From Macrostomum hystrix (Eukaryota > Platyhelminthes > Macrostomidae): DNA of 64,000 nt. The stretch lies in NCBI GenBank assembly GCA_950097015.1, contig CATNEN010000034.1, positions 4,310,001-4,374,000 on the forward strand. The letters are read 5' to 3'. Below, in pieces: positions 45,601-59,500 of the stretch (position 1 is the stretch's first letter; the number at the start of each line of letters is the position of its first letter). Made by a program: the position numbers and the translations under genes. Below the pieces are notes generated by a model that was given only the letters and a program-made list of their open reading frames with translations, did not search any database and was not told the origin of the DNA.

Positions 45601-48600
45601 TGACTTTCGGATAGTTTAGGGAAGAGTTTAGTGGCTTTCGGTCAGTTTAGGGAAGAGTTTAGTGGCTTTCGGATAGTTTAGGGAAGAGTTTAGTGACTTT
45701 CGGATAGTTTAGGGAAGAGTTTAGTGGCTTTCGGACAGTTTAGGGAAGAGTTTAGTGACTTTCGGATAGTTTAGGGAAGAGTTTAGTGGCTTTCGGTCAG
45801 TTTAGGGAAGAGTTTAGTGGCTTTCGGACAGTTTAGGGAAGAGTTTAGTGACTTTCGGACAGTTTAGGGAAGAGTTTAGTGACTTTCGGTCAGTTTAGGG
45901 AAGAGTTTAGTGGCTTTCGGACAGTTTAGGGAAGAGTTTAGTGACTTTCGGACAGTTTAGGGAAGAGTTTAGTGGCTTTCGGTCAGTTTAGGGAAGAGTT
46001 TAGTGGCTTTCGGTCAGTTTAGGGAAGAGTTTAGTGACTTTCGGACAGTTTAGGGAAGAGTTTAGTGACTTTCGGTCAGTTTAGGGAAGAGTTTAGTGGC
46101 TTTCGGTCAGTTTAGGGAAGAGTTTAGTGACTTTCGGATAGTTTAGGGAAGAGTTTAGTGGCTTTCGGACAGTTTAGGGAAGAGTTTAGTGACTTTCGGA
46201 CAGTTTAGGGAAGAGTTTAGGGACTTTCGGACAGTTTAGGGAAGAGTTTAGTGGCTTTCGGTCAGTTTAGGGAAGAGTTTAGTGGCTTTCGGACAGTTTA
46301 GGGAAGAGTTTAGTGACTTTCGGACAGTTTAGGGAAAAGTTTAGTGACTTTCGGACAGTTTAGGGAAGAGTTTAGTGACTTTCGGTCAGTTTAGGGAAGA
46401 GTTTAGTGGCTTTCGGACAGTTTAGGGAAGAGTTTAGTGGCTTTCGGACAGTTTAGGGAAGAGTTTAGTGACTTTCGGTCAGTTTAGGGAAGAGTTTAGT
46501 GACTTTCGGACAGTTTAGGGAAGAGTTTAGTGACTTTCAGTCAGTTTAGGGAAGAGTTTAGTGGCTTTCGGACAGTTTAGGGAAGAGTTTAGTGACTTTC
46601 GGACAGTTTAGGGAAGAGTTTAGTGACTTTCGGACAGTTTAGGGAAGAGTTTAGTGACTTTCGGTCAGTTTAGGGAAGAGTTTAGTGACTTTCGGACAGT
46701 TTAGGGAAGAGTTTAGTGACTTTCGGTCAGTTTAGGGAAGAGTTTAGTGACTTTCGGTCAGTTTAGGGAAGAGTTTAGTGGCTTTCGGACAGTTTAGGGA
46801 AGAGTTTAGTGACTTTCGGACAGTTTAGGGAAGAGTTTAGTGACTTTCGGACAGTTTAGGGAAGAGTTTAGTGACTTTCGGACAGTTTAGGGAAGAGTTT
46901 AGTGACTTTCGGACAGTTTAGGGAAGAGTTTAGTGACTTTCGGTCAGTTTAGGGAAGAGTTTAGTGGCTTTCGGACAGTTTAGGGAAGAGTTTAGTGGCT
47001 TTCGGACAGTTTAGGGAAGAGTTTAGTGACTTTCGGTCAGTTTAGGGAAGAGTTTAGTGGCTTTCGGACAGTTTAGGGAAGAGTTTAGTGACTTTCAGTC
47101 AGTTTAGGGAAGAGTTTAGTGGCTTTCGGACAGTTTAGGGAAGAGTTTAGTGACTTTCGGACAGTTTAGGGAAGAGTTTAGTGACTTTCGGACAGTTTAG
47201 GGAAGAGTTTAGTGGCTTTCGGACAGTTTAGGGAAGAGTTTAGTGACTTTCGGACAGTTTAGGGAAGAGTTTAGTGGCTTTCGGACAGTTTAGGGAAGAG
47301 TTTAGTGGCTTTCGGACAGTTTAGGGAAGAGTTTAGTGACTTTCGGTCAGTTTAGGGAAGAGTTTAGTGACTTTCGGTCAGTTTAGGGAAGAGTTTAGTG
47401 ACTTTCGGTCAGTTTAGGGAAGAGTTTAGTGGCTTTCGGTCAGTTTAGGGAAGAGTTTAGTGACTTTCGGTCAGTTTAGGGAAGAGTTTAGTGACTTTCG
47501 GACAGTTTAGGGAAGAGTTTAGTGACTTTCGGACAGTTTAGGGAAGAGTTTAGTGACTTTCGGTCAGTTTAGGGAAGAGTTTAGTGACTTTCGGACAGTT
47601 TAGGGAAGAGTTTAGTGGCTTTCGGTCAGTTTAAGGAAGAGTTTAGTGACTTTCGGATAGTTTAGGGAAGAGTTTAGTGGCTTTCGGTCAGTTTAGGGAA
47701 GAGTTTAGTGGCTTTCGGATAGTTTAGGGAAGAGTTTAGTGACTTTCGGATAGTTTAGGGAAGAGTTTAGTGGCTTTCGGACAGTTTAGGGAAGAGTTTA
47801 GTGACTTTCGGATAGTTTAGGGAAGAGTTTAGTGGCTTTCGGTCAGTTTAGGGAAGAGTTTAGTGGCTTTCGGACAGTTTAGGGAAGAGTTTAGTGACTT
47901 TCGGACAGTTTAGGGAAGAGTTTAGTGACTTTCGGTCAGTTTAGGGAAGAGTTTAGTGGCTTTCGGACAGTTTAGGGAAGAGTTTAGTGACTTTCGGACA
48001 GTTTAGGGAAGAGTTTAGTGGCTTTCGGTCAGTTTAGGGAAGAGTTTAGTGGCTTTCGGTCAGTTTAGGGAAGAGTTTAGTGACTTTCGGACAGTTTAGG
48101 GAAGAGTTTAGTGACTTTCGGTCAGTTTAGGGAAGAGTTTAGTGGCTTTCGGTCAGTTTAGGGAAGAGTTTAGTGACTTTCGGATAGTTTAGGGAAGAGT
48201 TTAGTGGCTTTCGGACAGTTTAGGGAAGAGTTTAGTGACTTTCGGACAGTTTAGGGAAGAGTTTAGGGACTTTCGGACAGTTTAGGGAAGAGTTTAGTGG
48301 CTTTCGGTCAGTTTAGGGAAGAGTTTAGTGGCTTTCGGACAGTTTAGGGAAGAGTTTAGTGACTTTCGGACAGTTTAGGGAAAAGTTTAGTGACTTTCGG
48401 ACAGTTTAGGGAAGAGTTTAGTGACTTTCGGTCAGTTTAGGGAAGAGTTTAGTGGCTTTCGGACAGTTTAGGGAAGAGTTTAGTGGCTTTCGGACAGTTT
48501 AGGGAAGAGTTTAGTGACTTTCGGTCAGTTTAGGGAAGAGTTTAGTGACTTTCGGACAGTTTAGGGAAGAGTTTAGTGACTTTCAGTCAGTTTAGGGAAG

Positions 48601-49560
48601 AGTTTAGTGGCTTTCGGACAGTTTAGGGAAGAGTTTAGTGACTTTCGGACAGTTTAGGGAAGAGTTTAGTGACTTTCGGACAGTTTAGGGAAGAGTTTAG
48701 TGACTTTCGGTCAGTTTAGGGAAGAGTTTAGTGACTTTCGGACAGTTTAGGGAAGAGTTTAGTGACTTTCGGTCAGTTTAGGGAAGAGTTTAGTGACTTT
48801 CGGTCAGTTTAGGGAAGAGTTTAGTGGCTTTCGGACAGTTTAGGGAAGAGTTTAGTGACTTTCGGACAGTTTAGGGAAGAGTTTAGTGACTTTCGGACAG
48901 TTTAGGGAAGAGTTTAGTGACTTTCGGACAGTTTAGGGAAGAGTTTAGTGACTTTCGGACAGTTTAGGGAAGAGTTTAGTGACTTTCGGTCAGTTTAGGG
49001 AAGAGTTTAGTGGCTTTCGGACAGTTTAGGGAAGAGTTTAGTGGCTTTCGGACAGTTTAGGGAAGAGTTTAGTGACTTTCGGTCAGTTTAGGGAAGAGTT
49101 TAGTGGCTTTCGGACAGTTTAGGGAAGAGTTTAGTGACTTTCAGTCAGTTTAGGGAAGAGTTTAGTGGCTTTCGGACAGTTTAGGGAAGAGTTTAGTGAC
49201 TTTCGGACAGTTTAGGGAAGAGTTTAGTGACTTTCGGACAGTTTAGGGAAGAGTTTAGTGACTTTCGGTCAGTTTAGGGAAGAGTTTAGTGACTTTCGGA
49301 CAGTTTAGGGAAGAGTTTAGTGACTTTCGGACAGTTTAGGGAAGAGTTTAGTGACTTTCGGACAGTTTAGGGAAGAGTTTAGTGACTTTCGGACAGTTTA
49401 GGGAAGAGTTTAGTGACTTTCGGACAGTTTAGGGAAGAGTTTAGTGGCTTTCGGTCAGTTTAGGGAAGAGTTTAGTGACTTTCGGACAGTTTAGGGAAGA
49501 GTTTAGTGACTTTCGGACAGTTTAGGGGAGAGTTTAGTGGCTTTCGAACAGTTTAGGGGA
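42690..49560. repeat. 31-bp satellite, about 220 units, with nested higher-order copies
   Basis: Units combine TTTAGGGAAGAGTTTAGTG and ACTTTCGGWCAG. Each has a TTTAGGG heptamer. Marker variants reveal large internal duplications: rare forms at 45581, 46221, 46539 and 47097 recur exactly 2046 bp (66 units) later at 47627, 48267, 48585 and 49143; a pair at 43471 and 43506 recurs 806 bp (26 units) later. Edge units on both sides are degenerate, the centre nearly uniform, as expected from unequal exchange. No reading frame of note crosses it. Confidence 0.97.
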
Positions 49561-49925
49561 GTGTTTAATGTTTTTTTAAGCACTTTTTGGGACTTTTGGG
49601 CAGTTTAAGGAAGAACTGTGGGCTTACAGGCGAAAACATCTGAATTAGTTTTTTGCGCATTGTCGATTGTATTTCAGTTTAGCGGTGAAGTCCCATTTAG
49701 GAAATGAAGAGTGTGACTGGCACAGTGATACGCAAACGCATTCTTGATTCCCAGCTTGCAGATCGTAGTCGATTTGCATATCAATACCTTGTGGTGCTAC
49801 TAGTGCAGTTTGAGTGGGTGCGAATCTTACACTCTGTGCGCCAGCCGAGAGACTAACGAAATTCTTGAAAGAAAACACGCTATTTTTTTCTTCCGATTTT
49901 GTTTTAAATACACCCGATTACACCC
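49561..49925. other. spacer between satellites
   Basis: Short unique sequence; nothing recognised. Confidence 0.5.
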
Positions 49926-50246
49926 CATTCAGTCCAGTCCAGTCCACTCCACTCCACTCCGCTCCACTCCACTCCACTCTACTCTACTCCACTCCACTCC
50001 AGTCCACTCCACTCCACTCCACTCCACTCCACTCCACTCCACTCCACTCCACTCCACTCCACTCCAGTCCACTCCACTCCACTCCACTCCACTCCACTCC
50101 ACTCTACTCCAGTCCACTCTAATCCACTCCGCTCCACTCCACTCTACTCCACTCTACTCCATTCACACTGCACTCCAGTCCACTCCACTCTACTCCATTC
50201 ACACTGCACTCCAGTCCACTCCACTCCACTCCATTCACACTGCACT
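49926..50246. repeat. 5-bp (ACTCC)n tract
   Basis: About 60 copies of the pentanucleotide with AGTCC and TACTC variants and three inserted ATTCACACTGC segments at the right end. Confidence 0.95.
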
Positions 50247-50568
50247 CGAAAAGCGTATCAGAGTTGAATAAAAGTTTTTCTAGAACCACTTAGTAAAGCG
50301 GTTTTATCTTCAAACGCTACTTAGTTAGAACAGTAGTATTTTGCACACGTTTCTAAACTGATCGGCCAACACTGATCAAACATATACTCAACTGAGCCTG
50401 TGTTTGACAACAGTCTATTTACCTTCTGTTTCTGCCAAGAAAGTTATAAAGAAGCAATGCTTGATTGATTCCTTTTAATTCCTCTGCGAGCAGAAAGTTG
50501 AGAGTCAGTGAGATCACTAGCAGTGGCACCTGCTCTGTTAAGCTTATCAGGAAACTACAGAAGTCGAA

Positions 50569-53500
50569 ATGCTGCTTTTATTTGCTAGCCTCCTTGTACT
50601 GGCGCATTGTAACGAGGTGAGTTGGAACTTGGGGAAACCAGTCAATAAATCTTAGGCTGAATATTCAACTCCAGTTATCCACGCAAAACAGCCCACACCT
50701 ATCTTCTTATGAGTGAATATCCTATTTTCGATTATCCCAAACTGAATATCCCATTTTTAATTATCCCGCACCGAATATCGAAGTTTCAATTATTCCGCAC
50801 CGTATATCCCATTTTCAATTATCCCGCACCGAATATCCCAGTTTCAATTATCCCGCACCGAATATCCCAGTTTCAATTATCCCGCACCGAATATCCCATT
50901 TTCAATTATCCCGCACCGAATATCCCAGTTTCAATTATCCCGCACCGAATATCCCAGTTTCAATTATCCCGCACCGAATATCCCAGTTTCAATTATCCCG
51001 CACCGAATATCCCAGTTTCAATTATCCCGCACCGAATATCCCATTTTCAATTATCCCGCACCGAATGTCCCATTTTCAATTATCCCGCACCGAATATCCC
51101 AGTTTCAATTATCCCGCACCGAATATCCCAGTTTCAATTATCCCGCACCGAATATCCCAGTTTCAATTATCCCGCACCGAATATCCCATTTTCAATTATC
51201 CCGCACCGAATATCCCAATTTCAATTATCCCGCACCGAATATCGAAGTTTCAATTATCCCGCACCGAATATCCCAGTTTCAATTATCCCGCACCGAATAT
51301 CCCAGTTTCAATTATCCCGCACCGAATATCCCATTTTCAATTATCCCGCACCGAATATCCCAATTTCAATTATCCCGCACCGAATATGGAAGTTTCAATT
51401 ATCCCGCACCGAATATCCCAGTTTCAATTATCCCGCACCGAATATCCCAGTTTCAATTATCCCGCACCGAATATCCCAGTTTCAATTATCCCGCACCGAA
51501 TATCCCAGTTTCAATTATCCCGCACCGAATATCCCAGTTTCAATTATCCCGCACCGAATATCCCATTTTCAATTATCCCGCACCGAATATCCCAGTTTCA
51601 ATTATCCCGCACCGAATATCCCAGTTTCAATTATCCCGCACCGAATATCCCAGTTTCAATTATCCCGCACCGAATATCCCAGTTTCAATTATCCCGCACC
51701 GAATATCCCATTTTCAATTATCCCGCACCGAATGTCCCATTTTCAATTATCCCGCACCGAATATCCCAGTTTCAATTATCCCGCACCGAATATCCCAGTT
51801 TCAATTATCCCGCACCGAATATCCCAGTTTCAATTATCCCGCACCGAATATCGAAGTTTCAATTATCCCGCACCGAATATCCCAATTTCAATTATCCCGC
51901 ACCGAATATCGAAGTTTCAATTATCCCGCACCGAATATCCCAGTTTCAATTATCCCGCACCGAATATCCCAGTTTCAATTATCCCGCACCGAATATCCCA
52001 TTTTCAATTATCCCGCACCGAATATCCCAGTTTCAATTATCCCGCACCGAATATCCCAGTTTCAATTATCCCGCACCGAATATCCCAGTTTCAATTATCC
52101 CGCACCGAATATCCCAGTTTCAATTATCCCGCACCGAATATCCCAGTTTCAATTATCCCGCACCGAATATCCCAGTTTCAATTATCCCGCACCGAATATC
52201 CCAGTTTCAATTATCCCGCACCGAATATCCCAGTTTCAATTATCCTGCACCGAATATCCCATTTTCAATTATCCCGCACTGAATATCCGAGTTTCAATTA
52301 TCCCGCACCGAATATCCTAGTTTCAATTATCCCGCACCGAATATCCCAGTTTCAATTATCCCGCACCGAATATCCCAGTTTCAATTATCCCGCACCGAAT
52401 ATCCCAGTTTCAATTATCCCGCACCGAATATCCCAGTTTCAATTATCCCGCACCGAATATCCCAGTTTCAATTATCCCGCACCGAATATCCCATTTTCAA
52501 TTATCCCGCACTGAATATCCGAGTTTCAATTATCCCGCACCGAATATCCTAGTTTCAATTATCCCGCACCGAATATCCCAGTTTCAATTATCCCGCACCG
52601 AATATCCCAGTTTCAATCCGAAATCAATATCGCGATTCAAAATTCGACACATTAGTTATGCTAAGCCGAATCCCACGATGAAATATTTCTCACTAAACAT
52701 TCTAAGCCAAATGTCCTATGCCTGTAAATCCATATTGCATGCAGCACATCTGGGTGGCCCAAATTGACGGAGGCAGTCAGGTGGCTCAGTGGGTCGCCGA
52801 CGCCCACGGACTAATTAACGACGGGCAGGTGAGTTGAGCGCTGAAATCGTGGAATCGGAAAGAATATGGAATTGGGAAGAATATGGAATTGGGAAGAATA
52901 TGGAATTGGGAAGATTGTGAAACTGGGAAGATTGTGGAATTCGGAAGATTGTGGATTTTGGGAAGATTGTGGAATTGGGAAGATTGTGAAACTGGGAAGA
53001 TTGTGGAATTTGGAAGATTGTGGAATTGGGGAGAATATGGAATTGGGAAGATTGAAAAATTAGGAAGATTTTGGAATTGGGAGTAATATAAAATTTATTT
53101 GGAGTTTAGCAGTAGCGGTTTCACTCTACTTTCAGTAGTATGGTAACGGACATGAATGCTAATTTCAGATAATCTTATCAGAAATTATCTCTTGATTACT
53201 CCAGAATTCCGAATTTCATAATTATTTCAGATACCTTATCTAAATAACAAGTACGTGTTCCGCCTGCCCAGTCTTCGAATCACCAACCAGAGCTCGGCCT
53301 TGAGTTTACTCGAAGCTGCCATAGTCCGGGCGCGGCAGGGCGAAGTCAACAACAGTTTGTTGCAGCATCCGGAAGTGGCATGGGTGTCTTATCAGACGGG
53401 GCGCAAGAGAACGAAAAGAGACATATTGGAGTTTAATGAGGTCAGCGTCTGTGACTCTGGGATCTATAATTATAATTGCTGGAGGGCTGTTGGCAAGGGC

Positions 53501-56500
53501 ACATCATTTGGTGACAGTAGACCCGCTGCCAGCGAGGAGGCAGTTCTGCCCATTTCGCTGACTCCCGAGCACACGTTCACACAGGTGTGTACAACAGCCC
53601 TGATCTACAACAGCTGCGGGTCTAGTGTCATGAAATTATGTACTATATAAAAAATAAATTTATTTTTTATATGGGAGTAGTAATTATGGGATAATTGTAT
53701 ACGAGATTTTTTAATTTCGAATTTTTATAAAGAATTTTTAATATGTGGTTTGGGGAATTATCAGTCTCAACTTCCGAAACTGGCCTCAGATCCCAGGCCA
53801 GCACCAGATCCCACCAGACTGGCAGTTTCCCGGCATCAAATCCGGTTCAAACCGGTTCTCGCCGAGCGGCCTATCATTGGCCGCCGGCTCAAACGAGCCG
53901 TTTATCGACCCATTCTGGCCGCGCCAGTGGTACCTGCACGATGCCCGCGGTAGCGACCGACAGCCGCGCCTCGACATCATGGGCGTCGCCGCCGCCTGGT
54001 CCTGGAACTTCACCGGCCGCGGCGTCACGGTTGCCGTGGTGGACGACGGCGTTGAGAGCGACCATCCGGATCTGGTGGACGCCTTCGACCCGGACGTCAG
54101 CTACGATTATTCACGAGGAGTCAGGGAGCCCAAACCTGTGTACTTTAACTATGTGCAACAGCTGTGAGAGCGCGCTACACTGTATCCCAAATTACCCCGT
54201 TCCCAAAAAAAAAAATCCGATTCCTAACCCTGAATCTCACAAAAATCCCACTACCAACCCTGAATTCCACAAAAATCCCACTACCAACCCTGAATTCCAC
54301 AAAAATCCCATTCCCAACCCTGAATCTCACAAAAATCCCATTACCAACCCTGAATTCCACAAAAATCCCATTAACAAACCCTGAATGTCACAAAAATCCC
54401 ATTCCCAAACCCTGAATCCCACAAAAATCCCATTCCCAAACCCTGAATCCCACAAAAATCCCATTCCCAAACCCTGAATGCCACAAAAATCTCATTAACA
54501 AACCCTGAATCCCACAAAAATCCCATTACCAAACCCTGAATGCCACAAAAATCCCATTCCTAATTATAAATGCCGTCGAAATAACTTTCTCAACCTCAAA
54601 AAATCCCATGGAAATCCTATTCCTAACCCGAATTTCAATAGAAGTCCCACTACCAACCCTTACTAAAATATAAATCCCATTCCCAATTCTAAATCCCATA
54701 GAAATCTCACTCCCAACCCTAAACTCCAATAAAATTTCATTCCATTCCATCATTTTAGATATAAACCTTGTCACTTATGACCCATGTTTCCGTATATCCT
54801 TACCGATATTAATATCATATTTATTAAACACCCTAGCTAAGATGAAGTTCTTCAGTTAATAAGTGGTTAAAATTTCATAAAATTTGCAGAGAGGACGGTA
54901 GAACTGGAACCTGGTGAGTAACGAGAAAAAACTTCACATTTTTTTACAAGTCAATTCCTTTAACTACAAAGCAAATAATCGCCATTAATAAACTAACAAT
55001 TATTGTAAAAAAGACCATAGCAACCGCATTCCCACTGCGCAGGCACGGCACCCGCTGCTCCGGGGTTATTGCGATGTCGGCCAACAACACCTTCTGTGGA
55101 GTTGGCATCGCTTTCAACGCTCGCATCGGAGGGGTGAAAATTCTTGAAGGCGACGATAGCGACCTCCGCGAAGCTCGCGGCCTGACGCACGCGCTAGACA
55201 AAGTGCACGTGTACTCGTCCAGCTGGGGACCCGGAGACGACGGCGCCATCATGGAGGGGCCGCGCGATCTGACGCGGGAAGCCTTCAGGGTCGGCGCCCA
55301 ACTTGGCCGCAACGGCCTCGGCGCCATCTACGTCTGGGCGTCGGGCAACGGCGGCGGCAACAGCGACAACTGCAACTGCGACGGCTACTCGGCCTCCGTG
55401 TACACCCTGACAGTCAGCAGTGTCAGCCAGAGCCTCGACTCGCCCTGGTACGCCGAGGAATGCTCGGCTACGATGACAGCAGCTTATTCAAGCGGCGAGG
55501 ATGAGCAGCAGCAGGTGGTGACCACGGATCTCAGACATCAGTGCGCTGCGGACTTCAGCGGCACATCAGCGGCAGCACCGATGGTTTCAGCGATGGCCGC
55601 ACTGGCACTGGAGGCCAAGTGAGTCGCAGTTCATCGATTTATTTAAAAAACGCACTTTTCCAAGATCGTCTGCTTTCAGTAGCGATGACGGAAAAGCTTG
55701 CTAATCTTTGAATGGGAAGTAGAAAATGGGAAGTAGAGAATGGGAAGTAGAGAATGGGAAGTAGAGAATGGGAATTAGAGAATGGGAAGTAGAGAATGGG
55801 AAGTAGAGAATGGGAAGTAGAGAATGGGAAGTAGAGAATGGGAAGTAGAGAATGGGAAGTAGAGAATGGGTAGTAGAGAATGGGTAGTAGAGAATGGGAA
55901 GTAGAGAATGGGAAGTAGAGAATAAGAAGTAGAGAATGGGTAGTAGACAGTGGGTAGTAGACAATGGGTAGTAGAGAATGGGAAGTAGAGAATGGGAAGT
56001 AGAGAATGGGTAGTAGAGAAAGGGTAGTAGAGAATGGGAAGTAGAGAATGGGAAGTAGAGAATAAGAAGTAGAGAATGGGTAGTAGACAGTGGGTAGTAG
56101 ACAATGGGTAGAAGAGAATAGGAAGTAGAGAATTGTAAGTAGAGAATGGGTACTCTCTGGACTCTCCTATCCGAGCGGTTGGGAGTTCGAATTTTTCAGT
56201 GCAATTTTTAATAGATTTTTTTTATGGCCCTTAAACGATTTTTGCGGGCTTCAAATTATCCACCACCCACCGATGCAGCCCGAACATCACGTGGCGCGAC
56301 TTTCAGCACGCAGTAGTCTGGACGTCGCAGACGCGGCAGCTTCGTCGGCGAAGTCTAGCCGGTTGGCGTCGAAACGCTGCCGGGCATCGTTATCATCACC
56401 GCTTCGGCTTCGGCATCGTCAACGTGGCGGCCATCATCCGGCTGACGGCACCGGGACGGTGGCAACGAGTGCCGGAGGCGGCAACGGTGGAGCTCGACGG

Positions 56501-59500
56501 ATGGAGCTGTGGAAACGGCTGGTGGGCGCTGGGTGTGGATGGGATGGGATGGGATGGGATGGGGATGGGATGGGATGGGGATGGGATAGGATGGGGATGG
56601 GGTTGGGGATGGGGATGGTGATGGGGATGGTGATGGGGATGGGGATCGGGATGTGGATCGGATGGGGATGTGGATGGGATAGGTATGTGGGTAGGATGGG
56701 GATGGGGATGGGGATGGGGATGGGGATTGGGAATGGGGATCGGGATGTGGATCGGATGGGGATGTGGATGGGATAGGTATGTGGGTAGGATGGGATAGGG
56801 ATGTGGACGGAATGGGTATGGGGATATGGATGTGGATGGGATGGGGATGTGGACGGGATGGGAATAGGATGGGGATGGGGATGGGGATGGTTATAGGAAT
56901 AAGGATGCGGATGGGAATCAGGATGGGGATGGGAATCAGGATGTGCATGGGAATGAGGATGGGGTTGGGAATGTGGATGGGGCTGAGGATTGTGTTGGGG
57001 ATGTGTATGGGGGATGGCGTTGGGGATTGGGATGGGAAGCAAATGAAACGCTCGTAGTGTGGAATGATAAAAAGTCAATTCCCTGTATTAAATATTGTGT
57101 TGGGGTAACTTTTTCACTAAAACTTTAGCTGGCTACCTTTTCTAAAAAACTTTTTTTATCCACTGCCTGTAAACTAATTCGTCTCCGATTGGCCAGGGCC
57201 GTTAGCCAATCAGAGCCTCTCAAATGCGAACTGGAGGTCAGCGAACGGGAGGCTAGTCCAATCAGATTTCTGGAGCACGTGCAGGTCGTCCTGAGCATGA
57301 GCTACTCTGAGCGAGGCGCCCTGGCCATCTATGTGACCTCAGGAGCTGGTGAGTCACGTGACTAACTGGGGGTTGGGCTGCTATGGGAATAAATAAGGAG
57401 GCAATGTGTATGGGAATGAGGATGGGAACGACGAGGGGAATGAGGATGGGAATGAGGATGGGTATGGGAATGAGGATGGGGATGGGAATGAGGATGGGGA
57501 TGGGAATGAGGATGGGTATGGGAATGAGGATGGGGATGGGAATGAGGATGGGGATAGGAATGAGGATGGGGATGGGAATGAGGATGAGGATGGGAATGAG
57601 GATGGGGATAGGAATGAGGATGGGGATGGGAATGAGGATGGGTATGGGAATGAGGATGGGGATGGGAATGAGGATGGGGATGGGAATGAGGATGGGGATG
57701 GGAATGAGGATGGGGATGGGAATGAGGATGGGGATGGGAATGAGGATGGGGATGGGAATGAGGATGGGTATGGGAATGAGGATGGGGATGGGAATGAGGA
57801 TGGGGATAGGAATGAGGATGGGGATAGGAATGAGGATGGGTATGGGGATGGGGATGGGGATGGGAGTTGGGAATGGGGATGGGGATGGGGATGGGGATGG
57901 GGATGGGGATGGAAATCAGGATGGGGATGGGAATGAGGATGAGAATGCGGATGTGGAATGGGAATGAAGATGAGAATGGGGATGGGAATGAGCATTGAAT
58001 ATTGGAATGATGATGGTACTGTGAGAGATACAATTCAGACTACTGACAACAGTAGAAAAGCAAAGACTTGGCTGCAAAACTCTCACATAACACTAAAAAA
58101 TATCGCCATAAAAATGGCAAGCTTAAAAGAGACTTCTGTGCACACTAAGAGTGGTGGGAGAGGACTGCGTGTGGCTATGGCTGACTGACGAAGGCAAACA
58201 AGCCAGAACCGCTAAGAATAGAATTGAGTTTGTTGACGGCTGTGAAATAGGGATGTGGATGGTGCTTTCAGCTACTGAAGCACACGGAGTAATATTAATC
58301 CTACAATACTACTACCGCCATTATGCAGTAGTATAAAATGAAAAAGATTAGAAAACTTGTACAAAATCTGCAAAATTAATTTTTCTATAAATATGTATTT
58401 CAGGTTCTCAAAGCCAGCTGCTAACCCCGAGACCAAGGGACAACTCAAATGAAGGAATCATCAACTGGGACTTTCTCACTGTGCATTTCTGGGGTGAAAA
58501 TTCCCGCGGCAAATGGCGACTGCTGATAGAAGATCAGGTAATGGGAGGCGCTCTATTCTCATCTATATTTTCTGCATTGCTCAGCTTTCGCTTGGTTGCT
58601 ATAGCAACAGTTCCTATTTTGTAAAATGGAAGATGGGAGATTTCTCATCCATTGAGAAATGGGAGATATTTTTAGCGAAGCATTGGACTAACCTAGGTTT
58701 AAAATCAAGCTTGTTGAATGAAAATATGACTGAAACAGGTGAGGCTAAGACAGGTGAGGCTGAAACAGGTAAGGCTGAAACAGGTGAGACTGAGACAGGT
58801 GAGACTGAAACAGGTGAGACTGAAACAGGTGAGACTGAAACAAGTGAGACTAAAACAGGTGAGACTGAGACAGGTGAGACTGAGACAGGTGAGACTGAAA
58901 CAGGTGAGACTGAAACAAGTGAGACTAAAACAGGTGAGACTGAGACAGGTGAGACTGAGACAGGTGAGACTGAAACAGGTGAGACTAAAACAGGTGAGAC
59001 TGAGACAGGTGAGACTGAGACAGGTGAGACTGAGACAGGTGAGACTGAAACAAGTGAGACTGAGACAGGTGAGACTGAGACAGGTGAGACTGAGACAGGT
59101 GAGACTGAAACAGGTGAGACTGAAACAAGTGAGACTAAAACAGGTGAGACTGAGACAGGTGAGACTGAGACAGGTGAGACTGAAACAGGTGAGACTAAAA
59201 CAGGTGAGACTGAGACAGGTGAGACTGAGACAGGTGAGACTGAGACAGGTGAGACTGAAACAAGTGAGACTGAGACAGGTGAGACTGAAACAGGTGAGAC
59301 TAAAACAGGTGAGACTGAGACAGGTGAGACTGAGACAGGTGAGACTGAGACAGGTGAGACTGAAACAAGTGAGACTGAGACAGGTGAGACTGAGACAGGT
59401 GAGACTGAGACAGGTGAGACTGAAACAGGCGAGACTGAGACAGGCGAGACTGAGACAGGTGAGACTGAGACAGGTGAGACTGAGACAGGTGAGACTGAAA

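Noticed and set aside
50709-52514. 601-codon frame in the 29-bp array
   Set aside because: Lies within convertase intron 1, made of repeats; a second frame is open too.
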